A DNA stretch of 7,388 bases, taken from NCBI GenBank assembly GCA_023399105.1, contig JAEWQT010000322.1, forward strand, positions 1 through 7,388. Direction: 5' to 3'. The translations under genes and the position numbers were made by a program. Origin of the DNA: Pseudomonadota bacterium (GTDB lineage: Bacteria; Pseudomonadota; Gammaproteobacteria; Pseudomonadales; Oceanobacteraceae). Each line of letters starts with the position of its first letter. Positions within the stretch are counted from its first letter, which is position 1. Positions 1 to 6,685 of the stretch are shown piece after piece. The notes under the pieces are model-generated. The model was not told the origin of the DNA, did no database searches, and saw only the letters and a program-made list of their open reading frames with translations.

Positions 1-290
1 TGTTCGTTGTTGTCGAAGCGTTTTTTCAGGCTGTCGGCCAGTTGCTGTTCGCGTTTCAGCGCGGCGCGGGCTTCCTCCAGCAAGCGTTTCTGCTCCGCCA
101 CGTCGCGACGGAACGCCGCTTCGCGGGCTTTATCCTGGTCGCTTTCAGCACGCTGATAGTTGCCGATCTGTTGCAGCAGATTAGCCAGCGGATCGGGCTT
201 GGCAGCCGGTGCATTGTCTTCTGCCAGAGCCAGCGGGCTGATCAGGGCAGCACTCAGTAATAAGGTGCGGGGGTATTTAAACAGGTTCAT
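1..290 (-). CDS. MotA/TolQ/ExbB-family proton channel protein, TtpC-like, N-terminal part (runs off window)
   Basis: Only the first 96 codons are inside the window. The reading begins ATG at 290-288 and translates MNLFKYPRTLLLSAALISPL..., with a basic start, a hydrophobic stretch and a signal peptidase site near residue 23 (LALA/EDN). From about residue 40 the chain is highly charged and heptad-like, rich in Glu, Arg, Lys, Gln and Leu, as in a periplasmic coiled coil. A signal peptide plus a long coiled coil, placed directly after a DUF3450 gene, is the pattern of the long ExbB-like proteins such as Vibrio TtpC, which join a second ExbB, ExbD and TonB in an energy-transducing complex of the inner membrane. 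The membrane channel domain itself lies outside the window, so the family call rests on the N-terminal pattern and context. The ATG overlaps the upstream stop codon by one base (TGATG), implying translational coupling. Further tonB/exbB/exbD genes are expected to the left. Confidence 0.8.
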   Translation of the reverse strand, partial: MNLFKYPRTLLLSAALISPLALAEDNAPAAKPDPLANLLQQIGNYQRAESDQDKAREAAFRRDVAEQKRLLEEARAALKREQQLADSLKKRFDNNE

Positions 291-1042
291 CAGGAGGCCT
301 CCCCGCTCAGTGATGCCGGTGTCGGCAGCGGCACCACCAGCATTTCCGGTGCGGCGGTTTGCTGGGCTACTTTTAATGCTTTGCGCAGATCGCGCAGGTA
401 GCCATCATCCAGCGCCAGCCATTGCTGTTGCGGGTGCCAGACCCAGGCCTGAGTGCCGTCATTACTGAGGCGGTACAGGGCCAGGCGACCAATGCGCAGG
501 AAATCATAGGACACCCCGTCCAGCTGGGCGCGGTAGGCTTCAATATTGCGGCCGTAATCCACTTCGATCTGGTAGGCCTCGAGCACGCGACGGAATTTTT
601 CCGACACCGTTACATCGGCGCGCAGCAGTACGTCCTGAAGCAGGGCCAGACGGGCACCGCGTTCCTGTGTCAGAAAGGGCGTATCCAGCTGCACAAACTG
701 CTCCAGGGAATCCAGCATGCGGCTCATCAGCGGCAGAATGCCGCGTTCGGTGCGCTCAATTTCCAGAATTTGCCGCGCCAGTGAGGCCAGTTCTTCTTCC
801 TGGCTGTTCACAATGGCGGTCATCTGCCGGTTGTACAGAGCCAGCTGGTCTGTTTCAGCCCGCAGTTGCCGGTATTCGTTCAGCAGTTGCTGCGCCTGAT
901 CGTCCAATTGCTCGACTTTTTGCTGGGACTGGCGGCCGCTCTGGTCGGTCGCCGTGATCTGCTGCTGGGCAGAGGTGAGTGGATCAGCCTGCACGCCAAG
1001 GCTGAACAGCAGCCCGGCCACAGCAAAACGTTTGATGGTCAC
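290..1042 (-). CDS. DUF3450 family secreted coiled-coil protein of a TonB2-type operon
   Basis: This 250-residue protein has a signal peptide (MTIKRFAVAGLLFSLGVQA, cut before D20). A long Gln/Glu/Leu-rich coiled coil follows from about residue 25 to 100. A more globular C-terminal half contains aromatic and Trp-rich segments (Trp200, Trp202, Trp208), and the tail is Pro/Ser-rich. This matches the DUF3450 family in length and architecture. DUF3450 genes usually stand first in clusters encoding a long ExbB-like protein, ExbB, ExbD, TonB and a TPR protein, and the next gene here fits that. The protein probably sits in the periplasm and helps the TonB complex, but no biochemical activity is known to me. 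The start is GTG: no in-frame ATG precedes the signal peptide, and an AGGGA ribosome site lies 7 bp upstream. The stop TGA shares its A with the next ATG. Confidence 0.85.
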   Translation of the reverse strand: MTIKRFAVAGLLFSLGVQADPLTSAQQQITATDQSGRQSQQKVEQLDDQAQQLLNEYRQLRAETDQLALYNRQMTAIVNSQEEELASLARQILEIERTERGILPLMSRMLDSLEQFVQLDTPFLTQERGARLALLQDVLLRADVTVSEKFRRVLEAYQIEVDYGRNIEAYRAQLDGVSYDFLRIGRLALYRLSNDGTQAWVWHPQQQWLALDDGYLRDLRKALKVAQQTAAPEMLVVPLPTPASLSGEAS

Positions 1043-1049
1043 AGTGGTT

Positions 1050-1054
1050 TCCCT
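1050..1054 (-). promoter_or_regulatory. Ribosome binding site for the GTG-started DUF3450 gene
   Basis: The minus strand reads AGGGA seven bases before the GTG at 1042-1040. This supports the GTG as the true start, since translation from it gives an intact signal peptide and no alternative ATG is available nearby in frame. Confidence 0.6.
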
Positions 1055-1063
1055 GTCGGTGTT

Positions 1064-1094
1064 ACAAAACAGGCCGGCATTATGCCGGCCTGTT
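1064..1094 (-). terminator. Intrinsic terminator after the M16 peptidase gene
   Basis: A perfect inverted repeat pairs 1068-1080 with 1082-1094 (arm AACAGGCCGGCAT). In practice this gives an 11 bp GC-rich stem with a five-base loop. On the minus strand the stem is followed by a TTTTG run, as in a Rho-independent terminator, and it begins about 10 bp after the M16 stop codon. On the plus strand the following bases are not T-rich, so it acts mainly in the minus direction. It ends only about 20 bp before the DUF3450 start, leaving no room for a full promoter between them. Confidence 0.8.
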
Positions 1095-1103
1095 GGTGGT
1101 TAA

Positions 1104-4001
1104 TCAATAATCGTTCGCAACAAATCCCAGCTTTTCCGCCAGCGCTTCCGTGCCCCTGGGCGCCAGTACGGCACGATGGCCAGCCTGATCGCGCAGATAC
1201 TGCGCCGCCGCCCGCTGTACATCGGCCCAACGGGTGCGCAACAAGCCTTCGCGGAACTGCTGGCGCAGCAACCGACTGCGGCCACTGCGGTCCAGATGGA
1301 AGAACTGCTTGGCTTCGCCAGCCGGTGACCCCGGGCGGTCCATGCTGCCGATCAGCCCCAGCACAGCCTGCTCAACCAGATCGTCGCCCGCCGGGCGCTG
1401 CAGCACCCAGTCAACAGACGCGGCAAAATCGGCAAAGGTACCTTCCACCCGCGGATCGCGGTAGGAATAAAACTTAAAGCAACCCAGTGCCGAATCCTGG
1501 GTGGCGCCGGCACCATAAGCACCGCCTTTTTCGCGGATGGCGGTGTGCAGGAAAGCATTGCGCAAGACGCCGGCCAGCACCGCCAGCACCGGCGCATCCG
1601 GGTGTTCCATGGTAACGGTGGGCAGCGCCCAGGCACAGAAATTCACCTGACTGTCCACCATCCACCAGTTGGGGTTCTGCCCGGTTTGCCAGCTCACCGA
1701 CTGCGCCGGCGCCACGCCGGCAGCCGGCCAGCAGTGCTGCAGGGAATGACGATGCGCCAGCGCGCCCTGCTCGTCATGCACCAGCAAGGCTTCCTGCGGC
1801 AGGCTGAATTGCGCCGCCAGATCCTGCAGCGCCGTACTCAAAAACGCCCCGCCCTGTTGGTGCGCCAGCAGGGCCCGCTCTTTCAGACGTTTAATTTGCG
1901 GCAAACCACCCAGTTCATCAGCAATATCAGCGGCCGCATTCAGCGGTGCCGCCGCCAGCGACATGGCCAGGCTGTGACCATTGCCGGTAATGCCCTGCTC
2001 GCGGCGCGAGCGCGCCTGGGTTAACAAATCCACCAGCCGGTCGGCTTCACTAAAATCGGCGCTGTTCCAGGTTTCCTGCATCAGGGCGCTGAAGTCGGCC
2101 GCTTTGGCGGTCAGCGCCTTACCGGTCATCACCAGATAACCCTGCAGGTTATTGCAGTTATCAACCGCACCTTTGATGCTGGCATAAGCGGTCAGGCTGC
2201 CCACGGTGGCGGTTTGTTTCTGCTGCTGGAACAGGTAGTCGTTACCGCCGGCCCCGACTTCGGTCCAGGCCTGGGTAAAAAACGGCAGCCAGGTCAGCTG
2301 TTCACGGCTCAGCGCCGGCAAGTCGGCCAGCAGCTGCTGATACAGCAGGCCATTGGTGCCGACCACGTATTCGGTAACCGGCAAGCCTTGCGTATGGTGC
2401 GCGGTCGGGGCCACATAGCTGACATCCGGGCGCACATCGGCCAGCGTTACCTGCGGCAGAATGCCGGCATCATCTTCCTGGGCCTGACGTTCTTCCAGGG
2501 CCTGCGTGCGCTGCACAATGGCTTGTTTGTCGGCGTCGGTCAGGCGGCTGCGGATGGCTTCCAGCTGCTCCTGCTCCAGTCGTTTGCTCTCCTCTGACAG
2601 CTCCGCATCCGGGCGCAGGGTAAAGCGTACGCGGTGGCGGTTATTCAGTAACAGCCGCTGCACGGCTTCCTGCATAAAGCCAGGCTGGCTGGCTTTGGCA
2701 CGCAATTGTTCCAGCGCCGGATCGAGATTCAGCAGCGCCGCCGGATCGCCGTAATGGGTCGCGGCCGGCAAGGCGTTAAACATCAGCTGCAGGCCGTAGG
2801 GGTAATGATCGCCACCGATTTCGCGCTGATGTAATTCCAGCTGATGCAGGGCGGCATCAATCATATCCTGCGGTACACCTTCGTCAGCCACACGTTGCAG
2901 AGTGGCCAGAATCAGCTGCTCGACCGCTTCGGCATGCTCCGGCTCGCTGCCTTCCAGGCCACACATAAAGCTCATTTCACGGTTGGAATCTTCCAGCCCA
3001 CACAGTGGTGACGGCGAACCACCCAGTTCGGTTTCTTCCAGCGCCCGACGCAGTGGCGAGGCACTGTTATCGAGCAATACCTGGCTGACCAGGTGTGCTT
3101 CCAGCTGCGCCGCCAGATCGGTGGAGTTACCCAGCAACCAGCCCACCACATGATGGGTGGCGGCGCTCTGATCGTCGCTGTCGAGACCATAACGCTGCTC
3201 CACCGCCACCGGCGCCGGATAGCGTTTCTCCGCCGGCACCCGCCATTGCTTGTGCTGTCGCTCAAAGCGGTTAAGGGCCTGGGTTTCCAGCTTCTGGTGC
3301 AGTTCTGCCACATCCAGCTTGCCGAAGGTCATAAAGATGGCGTTGGAGGGGTGATAATGACTGCGGTAAAACTCCAGCAGCTGCTCGTAGGTTAAATCGG
3401 TAATGGCCGCCGGGTCACCGCCGCTGTTGTAGTGGTAGGTGGTGGTCGGAAACAGATAGCTGCTGATGCCCTGCCACAGCTGGCTGACCGGCGACGACAT
3501 GGCGCCTTTCATTTCATTGAACACCACGCCTTTGTATTCCAGCGGTGAATCCGGGTTGCCCGGCTCGCTGAATTCAATGCGATGACCTTCCTGAGCGAAA
3601 TCCAGCTCGTGCAGACGCGAGAAAAACACCGCATCCAGATACACATCGAGCAGATTGTTAAAGTCTTTGTCGTTCTGCGAGGCAAAGGGATAGGCCGTCC
3701 AGTCGCTGCTGGTCATGGCGTTCATAAAGGTGTTCAGCGAACGGCGCGTCATCATAAAAAACGGATCACGCACCGGGTACTTTTCGCTGCCGCACAGGGC
3801 GGTATGTTCCAGAATGTGCGCCACCCCGGTGGAATCGTGCGGCATGGTGCGCAGTGCCACCAGAAACACCTTTTCATCGTGCTCAGTGGCCAGATGGTAG
3901 TGCACAGCACCGGTGGCCAGGTGTTCGTAATGCTGGATTTCAAGGTTCAGTGATTCAACGCGGGTGTTGCCGAGGTGGCGAAACGCAGGGGATGGTGACA
4001 T
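1104..4001 (-). CDS. M16C-family zinc metallopeptidase, PreP (presequence protease)-like
   Basis: This 965-residue protein is a single-chain insulinase-superfamily peptidase of the PreP type, which degrades unfolded peptides inside a closed two-halved chamber. The inverted zinc motif HILEH is at residues 62-66 (His62 and His66 ligands, Glu65 catalytic base). The third ligand is Glu163 in VVFNEMKG, 97 residues after His66, the spacing I recall for PreP. The middle holds the M16C-associated region with a charged helical linker around 470-510. The C-terminal half carries the substrate-side Arg823/Tyr829 pair in IREKGGAYGAG. Length matches bacterial PreP homologues. No signal peptide is present, and an in-frame stop at 4016-4014, five codons before the ATG, rules out a longer N-terminus, so the enzyme should be cytoplasmic. 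A weak AGAGAG precedes the start. It is divergent from the PLP enzyme gene and ends at a terminator. The bacterial role is probably peptide turnover, but this is inferred. Confidence 0.92.
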   Translation of the reverse strand: MSPSPAFRHLGNTRVESLNLEIQHYEHLATGAVHYHLATEHDEKVFLVALRTMPHDSTGVAHILEHTALCGSEKYPVRDPFFMMTRRSLNTFMNAMTSSDWTAYPFASQNDKDFNNLLDVYLDAVFFSRLHELDFAQEGHRIEFSEPGNPDSPLEYKGVVFNEMKGAMSSPVSQLWQGISSYLFPTTTYHYNSGGDPAAITDLTYEQLLEFYRSHYHPSNAIFMTFGKLDVAELHQKLETQALNRFERQHKQWRVPAEKRYPAPVAVEQRYGLDSDDQSAATHHVVGWLLGNSTDLAAQLEAHLVSQVLLDNSASPLRRALEETELGGSPSPLCGLEDSNREMSFMCGLEGSEPEHAEAVEQLILATLQRVADEGVPQDMIDAALHQLELHQREIGGDHYPYGLQLMFNALPAATHYGDPAALLNLDPALEQLRAKASQPGFMQEAVQRLLLNNRHRVRFTLRPDAELSEESKRLEQEQLEAIRSRLTDADKQAIVQRTQALEERQAQEDDAGILPQVTLADVRPDVSYVAPTAHHTQGLPVTEYVVGTNGLLYQQLLADLPALSREQLTWLPFFTQAWTEVGAGGNDYLFQQQKQTATVGSLTAYASIKGAVDNCNNLQGYLVMTGKALTAKAADFSALMQETWNSADFSEADRLVDLLTQARSRREQGITGNGHSLAMSLAAAPLNAAADIADELGGLPQIKRLKERALLAHQQGGAFLSTALQDLAAQFSLPQEALLVHDEQGALAHRHSLQHCWPAAGVAPAQSVSWQTGQNPNWWMVDSQVNFCAWALPTVTMEHPDAPVLAVLAGVLRNAFLHTAIREKGGAYGAGATQDSALGCFKFYSYRDPRVEGTFADFAASVDWVLQRPAGDDLVEQAVLGLIGSMDRPGSPAGEAKQFFHLDRSGRSRLLRQQFREGLLRTRWADVQRAAAQYLRDQAGHRAVLAPRGTEALAEKLGFVANDY

Positions 4002-4074
4002 ACAGCTCTCTGCTTATCCTGATAACGAAAGTTGGGTATGGTAGCAGCTTCGCTGCGCCCTCAACAGGAACCCT
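4002..4074. promoter_or_regulatory. Divergent intergenic region with two small palindromes
   Basis: These 73 bp separate the starts of the M16 peptidase (minus) and the PLP enzyme (plus), so promoters for both must lie here or overlap the gene ends. A perfect inverted repeat TTATC-CT-GATAA at 4014-4025 is AT-rich and could be an operator or overlap a -10 element. A second one, GCAGC-TTC-GCTGC at 4044-4056, would form a small hairpin in the plus-strand leader. TATGGT at 4037-4042 is a possible plus-strand -10, without a good -35. AGGAA at 4066-4070 is the ribosome site for the plus-strand gene. Exact promoter assignment is uncertain. Confidence 0.4.
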
Positions 4075-5220
4075 ATGACTTCTCCAGCCCTTTCCGACTA
4101 CACCACAGAGTTCCCGGTCAATGACCAATGCCTGTATCTGAACCACGCCGCCGTGGCCCCCTGGCCGGAACGGGCGCGCCTTGCCGTAGCGGACTTTGCT
4201 GCTGAAAACACCGCCGTCGGCGCCAGCCACTATCCGCGTTGGCTGGAGATGGAAGCCAGCCTGCGCCGTAACCTGGAAACCCTGCTGGACGCCGAACGCG
4301 GCAGCGTGGCGCTGGTAAAAAACACATCAGAAGCGCTGTCCTTTGTCGCCGCTGGCCTTAACTGGCAAGCCGGCGATGCGGTGGTGATCAGCGATCAGGA
4401 GTTTCCGTCCAACCGCATCGTGTGGGAATCTCTGCGCCGTCTGGGCGTGCAGGTAGTCGAAGTGCCGTTGCCCTGGCATGACCCGGAAGCGGCTTTGCTG
4501 GCCGCCATTGCGCAAAAGCCACGGCTGGTGTCTGTTTCGGCGGTGCAATACGCCAGCGGCCTGACCCTGGATTTGCTGCGCATCGGTGCGGCCTGTCGTG
4601 CCAATGGTGTGCTGTTCTGCGTGGATGCCATTCAGGCGGTGGGCGTACTGCCCTTCTCGGTGCGCGCCATTCAGGCCGATTTTGCCATGGCCGATGGCCA
4701 TAAATGGCTGCTGGGCCCGGAGGGGCTGGGGTTCTTTTATGTGCGCCCGGACATCATGGAGCAACTGCAACCGGTGGAATTCGGCTGGCACATGGTGGCG
4801 GATGTGGGCAACTACGACCGCCGCGACTGGTCGCTGGCACCGGACGCGCGCCGTTACGAATGTGGCAGCCCCAATATGCTGGCGGCCGCGGCGCTGAATG
4901 CCAGCACCGGATTATTGCTGGAGGTGGGCATGGAACGCGTGGCGACTCAGGCCGTCACCAATGTGCTGTACCTGCGTGAGCTGTTACAGGATATGGGTGC
5001 GGTGTGCCTGAACCCCCTGCTGGAACAGCGCCCGTCCGGCATTCTGACGGTGAATTTTATCGGCAAAGACAACGCACAGTTGCATAAGCTGCTGATGCAG
5101 GCCGGCGTCATCTGCGCTCATCGTGGCGGCGGTATCCGCCTGTCGCCACACTTTCACACCCCCCGCGAGGTGTTGGACGACGCGGCCGACGCACTGGAAT
5201 GTCTGCTCGAAGCGCTGTAA
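4075..5220 (+). CDS. Class V aminotransferase-fold PLP-dependent enzyme, substrate unknown
   Basis: This 381-residue protein has the fold-type I, class V layout shared by cysteine desulfurases, selenocysteine lyase, kynureninase and isopenicillin-N epimerase-like enzymes. Visible marks are YLNHAAVAP near residue 21, the phosphate-binding N83-T84-S85, the PLP-ring Asp184 and Gln187 in VDAIQAVG, and the Schiff-base Lys210 in ADGHKWLLGPEG. A C-terminal Arg355 in GGGIRLSPHFHTP probably holds the substrate carboxylate. The SufS/CsdA active-site loop (RTGHHCA type) is absent: the only nearby cysteine, Cys347, sits eight residues before Arg355 and is not obviously equivalent. A desulfurase role is therefore not supported, and a lyase, epimerase or aminotransferase remains open. 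The start is fixed by an in-frame TAG at 4042-4044 and by AGGAA at 4066-4070. It is a single-gene unit ending at the shared hairpin. Confidence 0.88.
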   Translation: MTSPALSDYTTEFPVNDQCLYLNHAAVAPWPERARLAVADFAAENTAVGASHYPRWLEMEASLRRNLETLLDAERGSVALVKNTSEALSFVAAGLNWQAGDAVVISDQEFPSNRIVWESLRRLGVQVVEVPLPWHDPEAALLAAIAQKPRLVSVSAVQYASGLTLDLLRIGAACRANGVLFCVDAIQAVGVLPFSVRAIQADFAMADGHKWLLGPEGLGFFYVRPDIMEQLQPVEFGWHMVADVGNYDRRDWSLAPDARRYECGSPNMLAAAALNASTGLLLEVGMERVATQAVTNVLYLRELLQDMGAVCLNPLLEQRPSGILTVNFIGKDNAQLHKLLMQAGVICAHRGGGIRLSPHFHTPREVLDDAADALECLLEAL

Positions 5221-5256
5221 GCCCACAGCGCCCTGGAACAGTGTTGACGGCATAAA

Positions 5257-5281
5257 AAACGGGAGGCAGTGCCTCCCGTTT
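5257..5281. terminator. Bidirectional intrinsic terminator between convergent genes
   Basis: An 11 bp perfect stem pairs 5257-5267 (AAACGGGAGGC) with 5271-5281 across a three-base loop. On the minus strand the stem runs into six T residues, a strong terminator for the pilZ operon. On the plus strand it is followed by a weaker TTTCTGT, serving the PLP enzyme gene. It lies 36 bp after the plus-strand stop and 30 bp after the pilZ stop. The rest of the 91 bp gap, 5221-5311, shows nothing else. Confidence 0.85.
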
Positions 5282-5311
5282 CTGTATCAGCCTGATGACC
5301 GCATCGCGTAT

Positions 5312-5665
5312 TTACAGCGTATGGGTCACACGGTCGGATTTCAGCGCCCCGGCCAGCAGGGTTTCGATTTTATCGCGGGCCATGCTCTCATCACCGGTAA
5401 ACTGCACACCGATACCCGCCACTTTGTTGCCCTGCGCGCCTTTCGGAGTAATCCAGATAACCCGCCCCGCCACCGGCACTTTTTCCGGCTCGTCCATCAG
5501 CTTCAGCAACATAAAGACTTCATCACCCATCTGGTATTGCTTGCTGGTGGGGATAAACAAGCCGCCATCTTTAATAAAAGGCATATAGGCCGCGTACAGC
5601 ACAGACTTGTCTTTGATGGTCAGCGACAGAATGCCGCTGCGGGCGGCAGCCGGATTGATGCTCAT
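5312..5665 (-). CDS. pilZ: PilZ, type IV pilus assembly protein
   Basis: This 117-residue single PilZ-domain protein strongly resembles the founding PilZ of Pseudomonas, with GILSLTIKDKSVLYAAYMPF near residues 11-30, GGLFIPT at 34-40, GDEVFMLL at 47-54 and WITPKGAQGN at 71-80. It is needed for type IV pilus biogenesis; in Xanthomonas the homologue binds the FimX EAL domain and the pilus ATPase PilB. The c-di-GMP-binding residues of other PilZ domains are missing: there is no RxxxR at the N-terminus, and the DxSxxG position reads DGGLFI. It is therefore expected to act by protein contact and not as a c-di-GMP receptor. GGGAG at 5675-5671 precedes the ATG by five bases. It is the last gene of the operon, 15 bp after holB. 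Being beside tmk and holB and not beside pilus genes is the conserved gammaproteobacterial arrangement. Confidence 0.96.
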   Translation of the reverse strand: MSINPAAARSGILSLTIKDKSVLYAAYMPFIKDGGLFIPTSKQYQMGDEVFMLLKLMDEPEKVPVAGRVIWITPKGAQGNKVAGIGVQFTGDESMARDKIETLLAGALKSDRVTHTL

Positions 5666-5680
5666 AAAGTCTCCCGCAAC

Positions 5681-6685
5681 TCAGATGGTGCCACTGGGCG
5701 ATTGGCCGTTTTGTATCATGGCCTGCCAGTGCAGCAACAAGGATTCGCACAGTAGTTGTTTATTGTAATTGCCCAGGCCCGACAGCAATTGACCCAACAC
5801 GGCCTGAACTTTGGCTTGCAAGGTTAGCAGCTTTGCCGGGTCCAGGGTAGCGCAGTCACAGAGTGACTGCACCTCGCCTGCCAGGGTTTGCTGGGCTGCT
5901 GGCACCCCCATACGGGCCTTCAGGCAGTCCGATAAAACCAAGTAAAACCAACTAGTTACGTCAGTTATCTCGATTTTACTCCAGCTCTCTGCCAGCGACT
6001 GCAGGGGCAATTCACCCCGCCCCCACTGCCGCAATTGTTGCAGCCATTGCTGCTGTTGCCGGCTGCGGTCCTGCTGCAGCCAGTCGCGGGCAGCCAGCGG
6101 CGCGCCCATATTCAGTCGCAACGCCAGACTGGCCTGTTCACGGTCAACGCCCTGCTGCTGCAACCAGCTTAACGCCTGCTCCGTGGCCGGCGTGGTCAGC
6201 ACCAGACGCTGGCAGCGGCTGCGGATGGTCGGCAGCACCGATCCGAAGCGCTCGGTTTCCAGCAGCAGATAACTTTCACCGGCGGGTTCTTCCAGCGTCT
6301 TCAGCAAGGCGTTGGCGGCATTGGTGTTCATCACCTCAACCGGGCTTAAGATCACCACCTGGCAACGGCTGATTTGCGGCGTCTGCGCCAGAAACTCATT
6401 CACTTTGCGAATGGCATCAATACGAATCTGGCGGCTGCCTTCTTCCGGCACGCAGAGCAGAAAATCCGGATGCGATCCGGCCGCCCAGAGGTTGCAGCTG
6501 TGGCATTCGCCGCAGGCGTGCTGCGCCGGACTCTGGCACAACAGCCACTGCGCGGCATGCAGTGCCAGCTCATGTTTGCCAATGCCTTTGTTGCCCGTCA
6601 GCAATAAGGCATGCGGCAATCCGGCACTGCGCTGGCGCTGCAGTAACTCTTGCCACACCGGCTCCTGCCAGGGAAGCAGACTCAT
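5681..6685 (-). CDS. holB: DNA polymerase III subunit delta prime
   Basis: This 334-residue clamp-loader subunit works with delta and the gamma/tau ATPases to load the beta sliding clamp. The N-terminal AAA+ module has a P-loop-like GNKGIGK at 31-37 followed by His where an active ATPase has Ser/Thr. The zinc module ligands are Cys50, Cys58, Cys61 and Cys64 (spacing close to the E. coli protein). LLKTLEEPA is at 127-135 and an SRC motif (residues 156-158) lies in TIRSRCQ. The degenerate P-loop agrees with delta prime acting as a rigid stator that does not hydrolyse ATP. The C-terminal half (about 170-334) is Gln/Leu-rich and less conserved, as usual for the collar domain. Its ATG overlaps the tmk stop in an ATGA arrangement, so translation is likely coupled. 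Length is normal for the family. Confidence 0.96.
   Translation of the reverse strand: MSLLPWQEPVWQELLQRQRSAGLPHALLLTGNKGIGKHELALHAAQWLLCQSPAQHACGECHSCNLWAAGSHPDFLLCVPEEGSRQIRIDAIRKVNEFLAQTPQISRCQVVILSPVEVMNTNAANALLKTLEEPAGESYLLLETERFGSVLPTIRSRCQRLVLTTPATEQALSWLQQQGVDREQASLALRLNMGAPLAARDWLQQDRSRQQQQWLQQLRQWGRGELPLQSLAESWSKIEITDVTSWFYLVLSDCLKARMGVPAAQQTLAGEVQSLCDCATLDPAKLLTLQAKVQAVLGQLLSGLGNYNKQLLCESLLLHWQAMIQNGQSPSGTI

Noticed and set aside
422..784. Plus-strand open frame of 120 codons opposite the DUF3450 gene
   Set aside because: It is antisense to a well-supported gene with signal peptide and family-like architecture, has no ribosome site I can recognise and no known domain.
866..1477. 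Plus-strand open frame of 203 codons spanning the DUF3450 start, the terminator and the M16 gene end
   Set aside because: It crosses two genes and a terminator hairpin, and its translation is low-complexity Pro/Ala/Arg/Gln-rich, typical of an antisense shadow in GC-rich DNA.
1545..2024. Plus-strand open frame of 159 codons inside the M16 gene
   Set aside because: Antisense shadow: rich in Gln, Arg and His with no recognisable motif, while the minus strand encodes a continuous conserved peptidase.
2972..3313. Alternative-frame minus-strand open frame within the M16 gene, considered as a sign of frameshift
   Set aside because: The main M16 frame is unbroken from its zinc motif to the C-terminal Arg/Tyr pair, so no frameshift is needed.
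4002..4074. Possible longer M16 start giving a signal peptide
   Set aside because: An in-frame TAA at 4016-4014 lies five codons before the ATG, so no N-terminal extension is possible.
4327..4791. Minus-strand open frame of 154 codons inside the PLP enzyme gene
   Set aside because: It lies opposite the residues that form the PLP site (including Lys210 and Asp184), and its own translation has no family features.
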